64,000 bases of DNA, taken from the NCBI GenBank assembly GCA_025093555.1, contig JAIWNF010000001.1, positions 1 through 64,000 of the forward strand. Direction: 5' to 3'. Shown here piece by piece: positions 34,891 through 44,562 of the stretch. Below the pieces are notes generated by a model. It did not search any database, was not told the DNA's origin, and was given only the letters and a program-made list of their open reading frames with translations. The stretch is from Circinella umbellata (lineage: Eukaryota > Mucoromycota > Mucoromycetes > Mucorales > Lichtheimiaceae). Made by a program: the position numbers and the translations under genes. The stretch's first letter is position 1. Every line of letters begins with the position of its first letter.

Positions 34891-36807
34891 TTACCAAAAT
34901 TGTCGTTGTACTGTTGGTGCTCTTGTATTATGTTCGGAAGAATAATCCGAATTATTTTGTATCTCACGTAGAGAACGTGATCCTGCTACTTGATTCCAGC
35001 TATTCCGGTCATTACTATTTCTATTCTCAACAACTTGTTGTCCATGTGATGGTACTGGTAATATAGGATTTCGTTGAGAATTATTGTTCGGTTGAGATGA
35101 TGGTTTATCCCAGGGTTTTGGTGCGTTTGGGTCCCAGGATGATGAAGAAGCTGAGCGTATAATGGGTGGTGCCGTATAGATTTGTGTGTTCTGAGGAGGG
35201 GTATTATTAGACGGTGGTGATGCTGTTGATGATGTGTTGTTATTCCATGATGACGAAGATTCTGATGGCATTGTTAGTGATGTATTATAGTTTTGAATAT
35301 TCTGAGAAGGGGCATTGTTATGTTGTGTACTATTATAAGAAAATTGCCGTGGTCCACTATCATCACGGTCCCATGGGATTTTTTCGTTTGGATCCCAAGT
35401 GGATGAATATGTGTTTGCTGCTGGATTTGTTGTAATATACCCTTGCTGCGCAGTATCTTGTGTTGGTGCTGGTCTTCTATTATCTTGACCGTTGTAGTTT
35501 ATAGCAATGTTGGAAGAACTGCTATTACTATTGCTAGCACCAACAATATTCGGTAGTTGCTTCTGTGCGGGTTGAATTTGTACCGTTGACTTATCTCCTA
35601 GCGATTTACGAGTATCATTATTCCATGTGGACTCATAATTCGTTGGCTCCAGGGTAGCTTGAGATGATATCATATAGTTACGAGATTGTTTGTTGTTCCT
35701 TGATATATCGCTCCATGCTGCTGAAGCACCTTCGTCTGCTGTTGTTTTTGTTGTAGTGCTAGTGTTGTAGTCGTTGTTATTATCATTGATTTCAAATCTA
35801 TCCTGCCCATTTCGGCCTTTTAATAATGTTTCTAAAAGTTCATTTCCTTCAGTATATATGGCACTCTTTTGCCGTTGTTCTTCAGACCATTCTTTATATG
35901 TTATAAAAGATGTAACAGGAATATCATCGAGGTCACCATCGTTGTAAGCGCTTTCTGCGCTCCAAATATGTGATTGTTGCTGTTCCTGAGGTACATTATC
36001 ATCATCATTTGATGCTGCGTCGGGTCCTGGGGAAGAAGATGTAGTTGATGCAGCAGTAATATTGTCAATCTCCTCCTTCTTTTTCAGGGCGATTAAATTC
36101 CATGGTCGAGACGATATGGGTTCGTATTGTCGAGGAGCCGGTTGTTGTTGCTGCTGTGATGAGCTAGGGTAAGGTAACGATGATTTTTCTACATTCCGAC
36201 TTTGTTGTTGCTGTTGATCATAAAACTTACTGTTGTAATTATATGAATATCGACTGTTGGATGAATCCATTGGCGTAGGATAAGGGTTCATAGGACGAGA
36301 AGATTTATTTTGGTTATCATAACTGTCATTTTGCTCTCGTGAAAACTCATGATAACGACTACTACTATCATTATTACTTTTATCGTTATCGTTGTTACTT
36401 GCTGGTCGCCACCATTGTTGGTTGTCTATTATTTGTTTTTGCTCTACTGTTCTATTATTATAGTTACCCCATTTTACAGATGGCTGTTGCTTTTCTTGCT
36501 CATGTTTAGGATGAAGGTCAATCTGGGTACTGGCAATGGATTCCGAATATTTAGTAGCTGGCATACCCCGCTCAGCTTTATATGAATCATAAGATGTTGC
36601 CCATCGTGAATCAAGTGAGGTTGTTGTTGGTGAGGAGGTTGAGGAAGAAGTGGTGGTGGTAGTGATGGTTGTCGCAGGGGAAGTTGATTCAGGATGCAAA
36701 TCATTATTCACCCGTAGTGCTGCAGTATAACGTGTACTTGGTAAGCCTTCATCAGCTTTCTTCCGATCGGTAGTAGTTGCCCATCGAGAATCTAACGTCG
36801 AACTCAT
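34891..36807 (-). CDS. Disordered Ser/Asn/Gln-rich protein with LDSRWAT and SxWDPN repeats
   Basis: This single-exon frame of 638 residues is mostly low complexity (Ser, Asn, Gln, Thr). I do not recognise a family. Two kinds of internal repeat stand out. The N-terminus holds two copies of a ~36-residue unit that starts LDSRWAT, has a K-A-[DE]-x-G-[LM]-P-[SA]-T centre and ends DLHP (about residues 4-40 and 64-100). The C-terminal half holds Trp motifs: STWDPNEKIPWD, SSWDPNAPKPWD, and weaker STWNND and SSWNNN. Such Trp-spaced motifs in disordered sequence often bind a partner protein. No membrane segment or signal peptide is visible. Stop is just before 34891 and the start Met follows an upstream AT-rich leader. 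Confidence 0.72.
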   Translation of the reverse strand: MSSTLDSRWATTTDRKKADEGLPSTRYTAALRVNNDLHPESTSPATTITTTTTSSSTSSPTTTSLDSRWATSYDSYKAERGMPATKYSESIASTQIDLHPKHEQEKQQPSVKWGNYNNRTVEQKQIIDNQQWWRPASNNDNDKSNNDSSSRYHEFSREQNDSYDNQNKSSRPMNPYPTPMDSSNSRYSYNYNSKFYDQQQQQSRNVEKSSLPYPSSSQQQQQPAPRQYEPISSRPWNLIALKKKEEIDNITAASTTSSSPGPDAASNDDDNVPQEQQQSHIWSAESAYNDGDLDDIPVTSFITYKEWSEEQRQKSAIYTEGNELLETLLKGRNGQDRFEINDNNNDYNTSTTTKTTADEGASAAWSDISRNNKQSRNYMISSQATLEPTNYESTWNNDTRKSLGDKSTVQIQPAQKQLPNIVGASNSNSSSSNIAINYNGQDNRRPAPTQDTAQQGYITTNPAANTYSSTWDPNEKIPWDRDDSGPRQFSYNSTQHNNAPSQNIQNYNTSLTMPSESSSSWNNNTSSTASPPSNNTPPQNTQIYTAPPIIRSASSSSWDPNAPKPWDKPSSQPNNNSQRNPILPVPSHGQQVVENRNSNDRNSWNQVAGSRSLREIQNNSDYSSEHNTRAPTVQRQFW

Positions 36808-37123
36808 TTTTCAGTTAAAAAAGAAAAGAAAAGAACTTTTAAAATGGTGTGTATCACCATTAAGTTTTAACGGGGATCTGCTCCGCAACTCCGTATCCAA
36901 TTTAGGTAATAGTCAAAGTAAAAAGTGTTGATATGCATCTATCTTCTCTTCTACATTAAAGGGATTGGAAGAAAAACGAGTTCAAAGGGACAAAAAAAAA
37001 AAAAAAAGAAAATTAAGAAAATTAAAACTATTTTTACAAAATAGAAGAATAAGAAAAACAAAAAGAAACTGAAGATTTTTTTTCGTTATGATTACTATGT
37101 GGGGAGTATGGTTATGGTTACGG
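36808..37123. promoter_or_regulatory. Intergenic spacer upstream of the Trp-repeat gene
   Basis: The 316 bp lies between the start of the disordered-protein gene and the end of the kexin gene, both on the minus strand. It must contain the promoter of the former and the 3' end of the latter. An A run of about 15 sits near 36992. No defined box. Confidence 0.4.
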
Positions 37124-40100
37124 TTATGGTGGTGGGGATGAAGATGTTGAACGACTTTTAGTTTTCCCTTTTGTTTCTGTTGATAAATTTTTTTTGACAG
37201 ATGGTTGACGTTTTGACATGGGATTATTAGTAGTACTACTACTTGTTCTAACACTGACAGGGGATTTTTGTTGTTTGGCTGCTTGTTCTTTATCAAGATC
37301 ACTTTCGGTTTCTTCAGAAACACGTTCCAATACAGGTGGATAATGATATCGTCGATTATGATTTCTAAATACATTGAATTCATACTGATCAGATGTATCA
37401 TGTCGAGTTATACTAGTATAAGCAGCTGATTGTGATGCTGGTTCTGCTTCAGAAAGTCGTTTCCGTATAATGGCGACTACTGATCCACCCACGACAACAA
37501 TAAGTAACGCACCAATGGTATATGCAAAAAAGCTTCGATGGTCATCATATGAACGATCGCTTACATCATAAATCGATTCATTGTCTATTGAGTCAATATC
37601 AATTGTGGGTATTAATGGTGGTGGTAATATAGTATCGTCATCGTTGGGTCGTTCTGTTAAGACATCATCCTGGTAGTCTGGTAATGATAGTGGTGTATCT
37701 TTTTCTGTACCAACATTATCACCAATTACATTGGTGCCTTTGTTGTTTTCGGTAGGTAATATAGGTTTACTTGGGAATAAAGATGGATCTTTATCCACTT
37801 CATCAGGTATCGATGGTGGGATATGTATTGGAACACTATTGAATCCAGGATATGTCTCGCCCCATAATGTCAGTGTCCAATTAATGAATTTGCCAGTGAA
37901 TTGAGGGTTTTTTCCATCCACGACACGTAAAGTCCAATTGCCAATCGGATCTTCTTCCCTAAGTAAATATTATACATAACCAAATTAAAGAAGCGTTGAA
38001 TATAAATAGTACACACACACACACACACATTTTATGCTTACCAATGTTTAACGGTCATAAATGTCCAATCAACAAAACCTTCTGAACTTGAATCAAATTT
38101 TCTTGGCGCTCCTAATTGACTTACAATATCGTTTGGACTTTCCAATAATGTTTCAAGGTCGCCTCGTCTTCCATGTTCAATATTTACCGTAGCGGTAACA
38201 TGTTCAACGCGACCCAACCCGGCAGCATCCACCATATCTTGAGTTACTGTAATTGTACTTGTCAATGCACCACTTTTATCAACATTTCCAGACAAATCTG
38301 TTAAATCCGGTATATCTTGCTTGTCAAAAGGTTGCATAGAAAGTTGTAAATAAGTTTGTGGCCTGACATTTTCAAAAGTTTTGGCTCGTTCAACAATTGC
38401 ATAAGCATCTAACTTTCCATATCCGAATTTATGATTATACATTCTACCCGAAGGTAATGTATCCCAATCTGAATCTTCAATAGAGACAGGGACTGCTGTT
38501 TCTACACATAAATGTTGCATATCCCGCCAACTAAGATCGGGGCGTACCGATAATACAAGAGCGAATATACCTGCTGCAAGAGGAGCCGCTGCAGAAGTTC
38601 CACCATGACGTGAGGAGCACACGTTACGTCCAACGTCGGTTGTATAAATGTGTCCTCCGCTCCCGCTTGAGTAAGTGACCACGAGTTGTGCTGCGCATCG
38701 TTCAGCGTAATATGGATGATTACCCAAGCGGTCAATAGCACCTACCGTAATTGTGTACATACTATTTGTGTATCCATCGAAATTGCAATTGTCATCATTG
38801 GCCCCACCATTACCTGATGCAAAAACAAATATAGTTCCACTTCCATTACGTCCATTTTCAATCCCATTAATAATGGCATCCAATACGATTCCTCGAGGTG
38901 CTTCGGCTACTTCTCCTAGGTCAGGGGGACCCCAGGAGCATGAATAAATATGATTATCTTGATATTTATAATTTAAAGCTTCTGCTTCTTCTGCATCAGT
39001 TATATCTTCTGATAATATTCGAATACCTGAGCAATTATTCAAGCAAACAAAAGCAACGGGTTAGTTTTTTTTTCTATTTAACAAAATAAAACAAAGTAAT
39101 ATAATTTAGATTTATCAACTTTTTTTGTTTACCAGCAACTTTTGCACCATAAGCGATACCAACTCCACAAACATCATTTTTAACAGCTGCTATTTCTCCT
39201 GCACATCGTGTACCATGATTATCATCATCCAACCGAGGTTTTGGTAATTCTGTTCTTGCATTAAAATCGTAAGATCCTTCTGCAAACTATAAAAAAAATA
39301 AATGTTTAAAATAAATGTTAGCTCATTTTTTAAATATCATAATAACATAATAAATGTATCCATACTTCTTTAAGTACTATATATAAAAACTCACAAAGTT
39401 CTCCTTCAAATCCTCGCTTTCCATATCGAGTCCATCATCAAGAATTGCTACTACGACATTCTGTCCGGTGATTCCTATAATAAGAACAAGATTGAGCACA
39501 AAAAAATTAACCTAATTTTTTCAGTATACAGCATTTCCAACAAACAAATAACAAACAAACAAAAAACAATAACAATAGCCTCCTCTAATCTTAATCGTCT
39601 CAACTGAAACTAGTAACATTTGTGGTATTACCTTGACTCCATACACCAGTGATATTAACATCATTTCCTCTTTGCTCTTGATTTATCTAAAAAAACCAGT
39701 AATTATTGTCAATTATCAATTCTTTATCATTATATTTTTTTGAAACAACAACAAAAAAACAAGTTGGGAAATAACAATAATTTTATTATAAACTAACCAA
39801 ATGCCACTGTTGATCAAATCCAGGATCTAATACACCTAATGACTGTTTAAGAGTCTCGAACCCATCAGGTTGATCAAGTAACCAATCTACTGGGATTGTT
39901 TCATGGTTTACTGATTGCTCTTCATTGACATTTACTATTATAGGTGGATATAATGCATTATCATCCTCTAATACTTGTCGTTTATTTTTCTCTTTTGGTG
40001 CTGTATGTAGTGATGGTAGTGGTATGGCAGCTCGTTTATAAAGTTTTCGGCGTGGTATTTGCCGATCGACACGCTCAATTAGATCGATTGGATCCTCATT

Positions 40101-40403
40101 CCGTCGTCTTTTATTATTATTACTATACTTCCTTCGTTCACGAAGTTCTTCAAAGCGTTCAACGAGATCGCCTGGTTCGTTTCGTTTAGAAAGTTGGTCT
40201 CGAGACTCACTGACCCAGTAATATTGTGGTAATTCACCTACTTGACCTTCAAAACGAGCGCCCAATTGTTGAGCTACTTGGGATGCTGCCTCTGATTCGC
40301 CATTGGGTGTATATAAAGTGTAATATATTCGATTCTCATAATCGCGTGCTAGTACCAATGTAGTCACCCATAATAATAACAGTAATGGAGTAAAGGAGTA
40401 CAT
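37124..40403 (-). CDS. KEX2: Kexin-type proprotein convertase (S8B subtilase)
   Basis: Kexin cleaves secreted precursors after Lys-Arg or Arg-Arg in the late Golgi. Six exons (40403-39798, 39686-39632, 39474-39395, 39286-39133, 39026-38042 and 37958-37124) give 904 residues. Order: signal peptide (hydrophobic [13 protein letters not shown]); prodomain with several basic sites, notably KLYKR and KNKR before the catalytic domain; catalytic Asp in AILDDGLD (about 233), His in [12 protein letters not shown] (about 271), oxyanion Asn in FASGNGG (about 371) and Ser in HGGTSAAAP (about 443). The P domain ([31 protein letters not shown]) comes next, then a Pro/Asp-rich stalk, a transmembrane helix ([21 protein letters not shown]) and a long Ser-rich cytoplasmic tail that should hold Golgi-retrieval signals. 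Complete and apparently functional. Confidence 0.96.
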
Positions 40404-40761
40404 GAAAAAAAAAAAGGAGAAAGGAGAGCAAGAAAAAAAAGGAAAAATGAAAGTATGTAATGCAAATTATGTACAAAAAGGTTGTTGAAATGTCGTATTG
40501 GGGAGTAGGCCTTCTTTTTTTATGTTATTTTATTATAAGCAGTGATTATTATGGAAGAAGTTTAGAGGAGAAAAAGAACAATTTGCTTTCAAAAGATATA
40601 TGTTCTTAATATAGTTTCACCAATGTAAGCGGAGACATAATAAACAAACCTACTATGCGGGGTAAGTAGACATGCGTGTGTTGCTTTCAAAAATAATAGA
40701 AAACACTAATTTTTTTTATAATAGACTAGAAGTACTTTTTTACTTATGTACAAGAAAGAAG

Positions 40762-40813
<52 letters not shown>

Positions 40814-40931
40814 ATGTATATACATATGCATATGTATATAAATATATATAAATATGATGATATGGTATGCAATGCAATATGTAAAAGAAAGAGAGATGTG
40901 TATATACTGATGATATATTAACTACTACCAC
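40404..40931. promoter_or_regulatory. Kexin upstream region with TGTATG microsatellite
   Basis: This is the upstream region of the kexin gene, ending at the transposable element. It contains a TGTATG-type repeat from about 40761 to 40810 followed by TATATA/ATACAT words, then an ACTACTACC-like stretch. The kexin promoter must fall in these 530 bp or extend into the element. Confidence 0.45.
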
Positions 40932-40939
40932 TATTATTA
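40932..40939 (+). repeat. Left copy of 8-bp target-site duplication
   Basis: TATTATTA lies immediately before the left terminal inverted repeat, and the identical word follows the right one at 44552-44559. Because the word is period-3, a 2-bp (TA) or 5-bp duplication would also fit. Confidence 0.75.
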
Positions 40940-40990
40940 CAGGATTTTTCCTAATGATTGGCGGGGCCTTTTTCCCCATCATGGCGGGGA
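40940..40990 (+). repeat. Left terminal inverted repeat
   Basis: The sequence begins CAGGATTTTTCC and ends ATGGCGGGGA. Its reverse complement is found at 44500-44551. After this point the two ends diverge. Confidence 0.9.
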
Positions 40991-41082
40991 TATTTTTTCA
41001 TTTTGGCGTTGTCGGGTCTTTTGGTTGGTGATTGGCAGGACGTGCAAATACAGGGTTATGAATACTATTTGATTATGACCAT

Positions 41083-41290
41083 CAGCACCATCAATTATTT
41101 TCCTATTATCATTTAAGATAACGATTAACACCATCCATTATTTCTTTTTTTTTATCATTCAATATAATGATCAACACCATCAGTTGGTCAGTTATTCTAT
41201 TTATTATAATTAAATATAACGATCAAGGCTATTTGTTATTTCTTTATTACCATCCAACAACATAACAATCAACACTATTAAATATTTATT
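41083..41290 (+). repeat. Five degenerate ~47-bp subterminal repeats in the element
   Basis: Units opening with CAACACCATC or close variants begin near 41083, 41126, 41172, 41223 and 41270, and each runs through a T-rich stretch into AATATAACGATCA-like sequence. Spacings are 43-51 bp. Subterminal repeats of this kind commonly serve as transposase-binding sites; that role is inferred here. Confidence 0.6.
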
Positions 41291-42291
41291 TGTCAAGGCG
41301 TACAAATAATCACTTACCACTACAACATCATCAACTTATCTTTTTATTTATTCCACTACTGATAAGGAAAGCCATCTATCTGGCGTATAATAAGATAACC
41401 GCAAATCTATCATATAGTTGTTACAACTATTCAATGAATCAAGCTATAAATTAATGTAAATTATCATTTATAATAATACATAATCTAAAATAATAATAAT
41501 ATATATACTAGTCTTGTTCGTGTTTTTCCTTACATAAAAATAGGTTACAGTAGGCATAAATTGCTGTAACAGACTAGATAACATATAAAAATAATATCAA
41601 TAATAAAGTAAAAAGTTGGATGAAATAAAAGAAATAGTTAATATATATATAACACAGGATGAAGCAGAATAAAGATAGTAACGACGTTGTGTGCTTGATG
41701 TTCTGTGGTAGTTTCTGTGGTAGTAATAATAGCAACGTGTTATTATTTTTATATAACAAACAAAAAAATAATAGTAAAAAACGCGAGTTTATTATTTATA
41801 AGTTGAAAACTATAATCATAATAAAAAAAAGACTATATAAAAATTCTCATGTCACTCTGAATTCCACCGAAACTTTTTTACCAACCTGTCTATACTTTTC
41901 TATACATGTTTGGAACATTAAATGAACAAGATGGCTAAGCAGATATCGTGAGATGCTTTTGTCTTTGTTATATATCTTAATGCTTTTATAATAAAAAAAA
42001 GTTTTCTATAATTTTTAAACTACTAATTAACGATGTCTTTTTTTTTCTCAATAGCATCTGCTGTATAGAATGAATTTCTCTTTTTATTTTTTCTGTAGTA
42101 TTATGAGCAGTTTCGTAGATGTTATCTGTTGATTTATTAGATTGGTGTCTGCCGATTTATAACGATTGTAAAGAAATAAAGAAAAAAAGGATTTTTTTAC
42201 TCATACAAATACACCTGCTATTTTTTTAAAAAAAAGCCACTTGCTTGAATTTATTTCAAATCCAGTTGGGGTGAAATAAGGGCGTGCGCTG

Positions 42292-43509
42292 TCAAACAGT
42301 GTTTTGCCTTGGTATCCCTGGTACGTCATTTTTGCCCAAGCGAGCATTTTCACCATCCTTCATGACCGAGGTTGCCAAGGTAGCGAAGAATCTTGAAGAC
42401 AAGACTCCAGAATTGAGTGATGTAATACCTTTGCCATATGTGAAGACCGTCATAGGCTGCTGGAGATGACCATGGAATAGTAAAGAACGCGATGAACAGT
42501 AAGTACCAATTTCATGAAATCGTGTTTTGAGTTGTCGAAGCTGCATGAGCCGGGAATGTGTGTAAATTGAATGCAAGTTGGTATCATTGTCGAGCATCAA
42601 AGAATCAGACCATGATTGGGAGTCAAGGTATAATTTATATGTTGAGTTGGATCGTTGAGGTACAACAAAATTCACAGTGTTGGGACCGCATTCTGGATGA
42701 TCAATAAGGGCATAACTTGAAATTTGCGCCTAAAAAGAGCTGTCAATACGTATGCTTGAGGTCACAAGGGCATTGAAGGGGTGAGCGCCAAGTATAAGCT
42801 TCATAGACACGTTTTTTCCTTCCGTTTGGTGCAGGGTAACGATCGAAAAATCCTTGTTGCCTAAGGATGGCACTGATGTTGATAGGTGGGTGGATCCAAC
42901 AGAGCTTCGTTGCTCAGCGTGGTTATCAATATCTGGGTCGCGACCATACAGTTCCAATGACAAAATAAGCAGACCACGATGATTTTCAGTGTCGACAATT
43001 ACCGATCCAACAAGTGCTCTTGCCACCATGAAACGTTGGCTAGGCTTGATTTCCCAGTCTTGGTTTAATGTATCAGTAATATCCTTGTCCAATTCAATGT
43101 AATGATGCTTTGACAAGTATTGCGATATCGTGCCCGATTCACCAAGGCTGTGAACAGTATCACGAGTTGGGAACATATCGGCAGGCGGCACATCTTGAGC
43201 TGGATGCGTCAAGGTTAATTGTTGAGGATTTGCAAGCATTGTTTGTAGTTGCTCAATGGACTTGGTGATAAGATCAAATCCACTTCGTTTCCATCTTCAT
43301 CTCTTAATGCAACAGGTACAACATCATAAAAGTCTGCAAACATCATTGCACGTTTCTTGGATCGATCATTCCCATTAGTTTCGCCCATGGCATATAAAAA
43401 AGCTTGACTGTACGTACGTCGAGGATTGAGATTGTCTAAAATAAGGTGGGAGTCAGCCAAAAGGGTGTTTATAAGACCCGAGTTTGAACCTTTATAAATA
43501 TTTATCTAC
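42292..43509 (-). pseudogene. Decayed cargo coding region of unknown family
   Basis: The minus strand keeps coding character for about 400 codons, reading from about 43509 to 42292, but is broken twice. A frameshift lies near 43270-43290 between the LRDEDGNE segment and the FDLITKSIEQLQTML segment. An in-frame TAG lies at 42730-42732, between IRIDSSF and AQISSYALIDHPECG. An open stretch continues upstream of the first Met to a stop near 43510, so the 5' end is also lost. Recognisable segments include LILDNLNPRRTYSQAF, QYLSKHHYIELDKDI, VGSVIVDTENHRGLLILSLE and FATLATSVMKDGENARLG. I match none of these to a known domain; there are no membrane segments and no catalytic triad, zinc knuckle or DDE pattern. 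Alternatives are a divergent transposon protein, a captured host gene, or an endogenised viral structural gene. Confidence 0.6.
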
Positions 43510-43624
43510 ACACGTGATTAACGCGAAACATAGTGCAATCGATAGCTTTTGATGAGACGAACACAATGTACTAATTTTTTTTTTGAGGTGAGCTCGTATT
43601 GCGGAGCTATTAACGGATCCCACT

Positions 43625-43667
43625 AAAAATCGTGTAGTCCCCCCATCGTGTAGTTCAAGTCACACTG
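43625..43667 (+). repeat. Inner inverted repeat, left arm
   Basis: This 43-bp arm starts AAAAATCGTGTAGTCC and ends CAAGTCACACTG. The reverse complement of 44448-44490 matches it at 41 of 43 positions. It contains two copies of ATCGTGTAG, and a further ATCGTGTAC follows at 43683. Confidence 0.85.
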
Positions 43668-43951
43668 CCAATTATGGTCATCATCGTGTACCAGTCATGC
43701 TACATGATCCATACTACACGATCATCGATTTCAGTTTGAAGATGAAGAATCCATTTTGGTTGTTGAATTCATCGATATTTTTATCTACTACGGTAGGAGA
43801 ACTTTTAGTAATAGAAAATAAAGTTAAAATCTACTTGTTGAAGCATTCGTGATGATTTCCATACCTAGTCTTCAAAAATTATTGATTACTACTGTTGTTT
43901 TGAAGGGGTTCCTTCTCGATTTGTTGAATGTATCACTGCAGAGGGTTGATA

Positions 43952-44290
43952 CTATTGTGAGAATAATTGAATATTATAGTTCAATATTATGTTGTCCGAA
44001 CATCTTGGTATGGAAATTAACTTGTCAAGAAAAAATAATAATGTAGTTTTTGGTCGGGTAAGTTTGAGACGACATGCTGAAGGTCTCTGTGACACATTTT
44101 GTAGCGAATAAGCTGATGTGTAAATGCTGACTATAGTTGCTTCGATGTTTGTTCCAAGTAAACAACTAAATAAATTGTAAAACCCTTGAGGAGGATCGTA
44201 TAATTGATTCAATGGATTATGAAAGAGACGACGCATTTCATTCGATGAATCACGATAAGCCCTAATTTCTTTAACTCGAAAATATGTAAC
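43952..44290 (-). pseudogene. Possible upstream part of the decayed cargo gene
   Basis: A minus-strand open stretch of about 110 codons lies between the two inner inverted-repeat arms. It has good coding texture (YFRVKEIRAYRDSSNEM, NPLNQLYDPPQGFYNLF, LLGTNIEATIVSIYTSAY). It runs into a stop near 43952 and lacks a clear start. It may be the 5' part of the cargo gene or a second gene fragment. No known domain recognised. Confidence 0.4.
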
Positions 44291-44447
44291 AAGACATTAT
44301 TTGTAAAGTGTCTTCAAACATTCCTCATTACCCACTCAATGACAAGATTTAAAGAGAAAGTACATGATCAAATTGTAAAGTACACGATCAAAAAAAAAAA
44401 GGTACACTATGAAGCATGCTTTTTATCAAGGCGGGTATATAATATTA

Positions 44448-44490
44448 CAGTGTGACTTGAATTACACGATGGAGGGACTACACGATTTTT
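44448..44490 (-). repeat. Inner inverted repeat, right arm
   Basis: This arm is the inverted partner of 43625-43667. It lies directly inside the right terminal inverted repeat, separated by about 9 bp. Together with its flank it contributes five TACACGAT-like octamers (near 44361, 44381, 44403, 44463 and 44479), all in one orientation. Confidence 0.85.
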
Positions 44491-44499
44491 CTGGAGACT

Positions 44500-44551
44500 C
44501 CCCCGCCATGATGAAAAAAAAAGGCCCCGCCAATCATTAGGAAAAATCCTG
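44500..44551 (-). repeat. Right terminal inverted repeat
   Basis: Inverted copy of 40940-40990, with nine A in place of the mixed run and one extra base. It ends ...AAAAATCCTG just before TATTATTA. Confidence 0.9.
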
Positions 44552-44559
44552 TATTATTA
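44552..44559 (+). repeat. Right copy of 8-bp target-site duplication
   Basis: TATTATTA identical to 40932-40939. Only three bases separate it from the stop codon of the PHD-finger gene on the minus strand. Confidence 0.75.
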
Positions 44560-44562
44560 TTA

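Larger units (their letters stand above)
40940..44551. mobile_element. 3.6-kb DNA transposon with ~51-bp terminal inverted repeats
   Basis: Both ends start CAGGATTTTTCCTAATGATT and continue through GGCGGGGCC, a T/C run and CATCATGGCGGGG. Left (40940-40990) and right (44500-44551, reversed) match except for a few bases in the T/C run and a 1-nt length difference. TATTATTA flanks the element on both sides. The interior carries subterminal ~47-bp repeats on the left, a decayed minus-strand coding region in the middle, and a second inverted-repeat pair with octamer arrays on the right. I see no recognisable DDE/D transposase, so the family is unassigned. The TSD is compatible with TA-inserting (Tc1/mariner-like) or 8-bp-TSD (hAT-, P-, Merlin- or Zisupton-like) superfamilies. 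High similarity of the two ends suggests fairly recent insertion, while the cargo is decayed, so this copy is probably non-autonomous. Confidence 0.88.

Noticed and set aside
40761..40860. TGTATG array considered as a telomere-like or CRISPR-like repeat
   Set aside because: It is a simple hexanucleotide microsatellite without spacers and lies internal to a gene-rich block.
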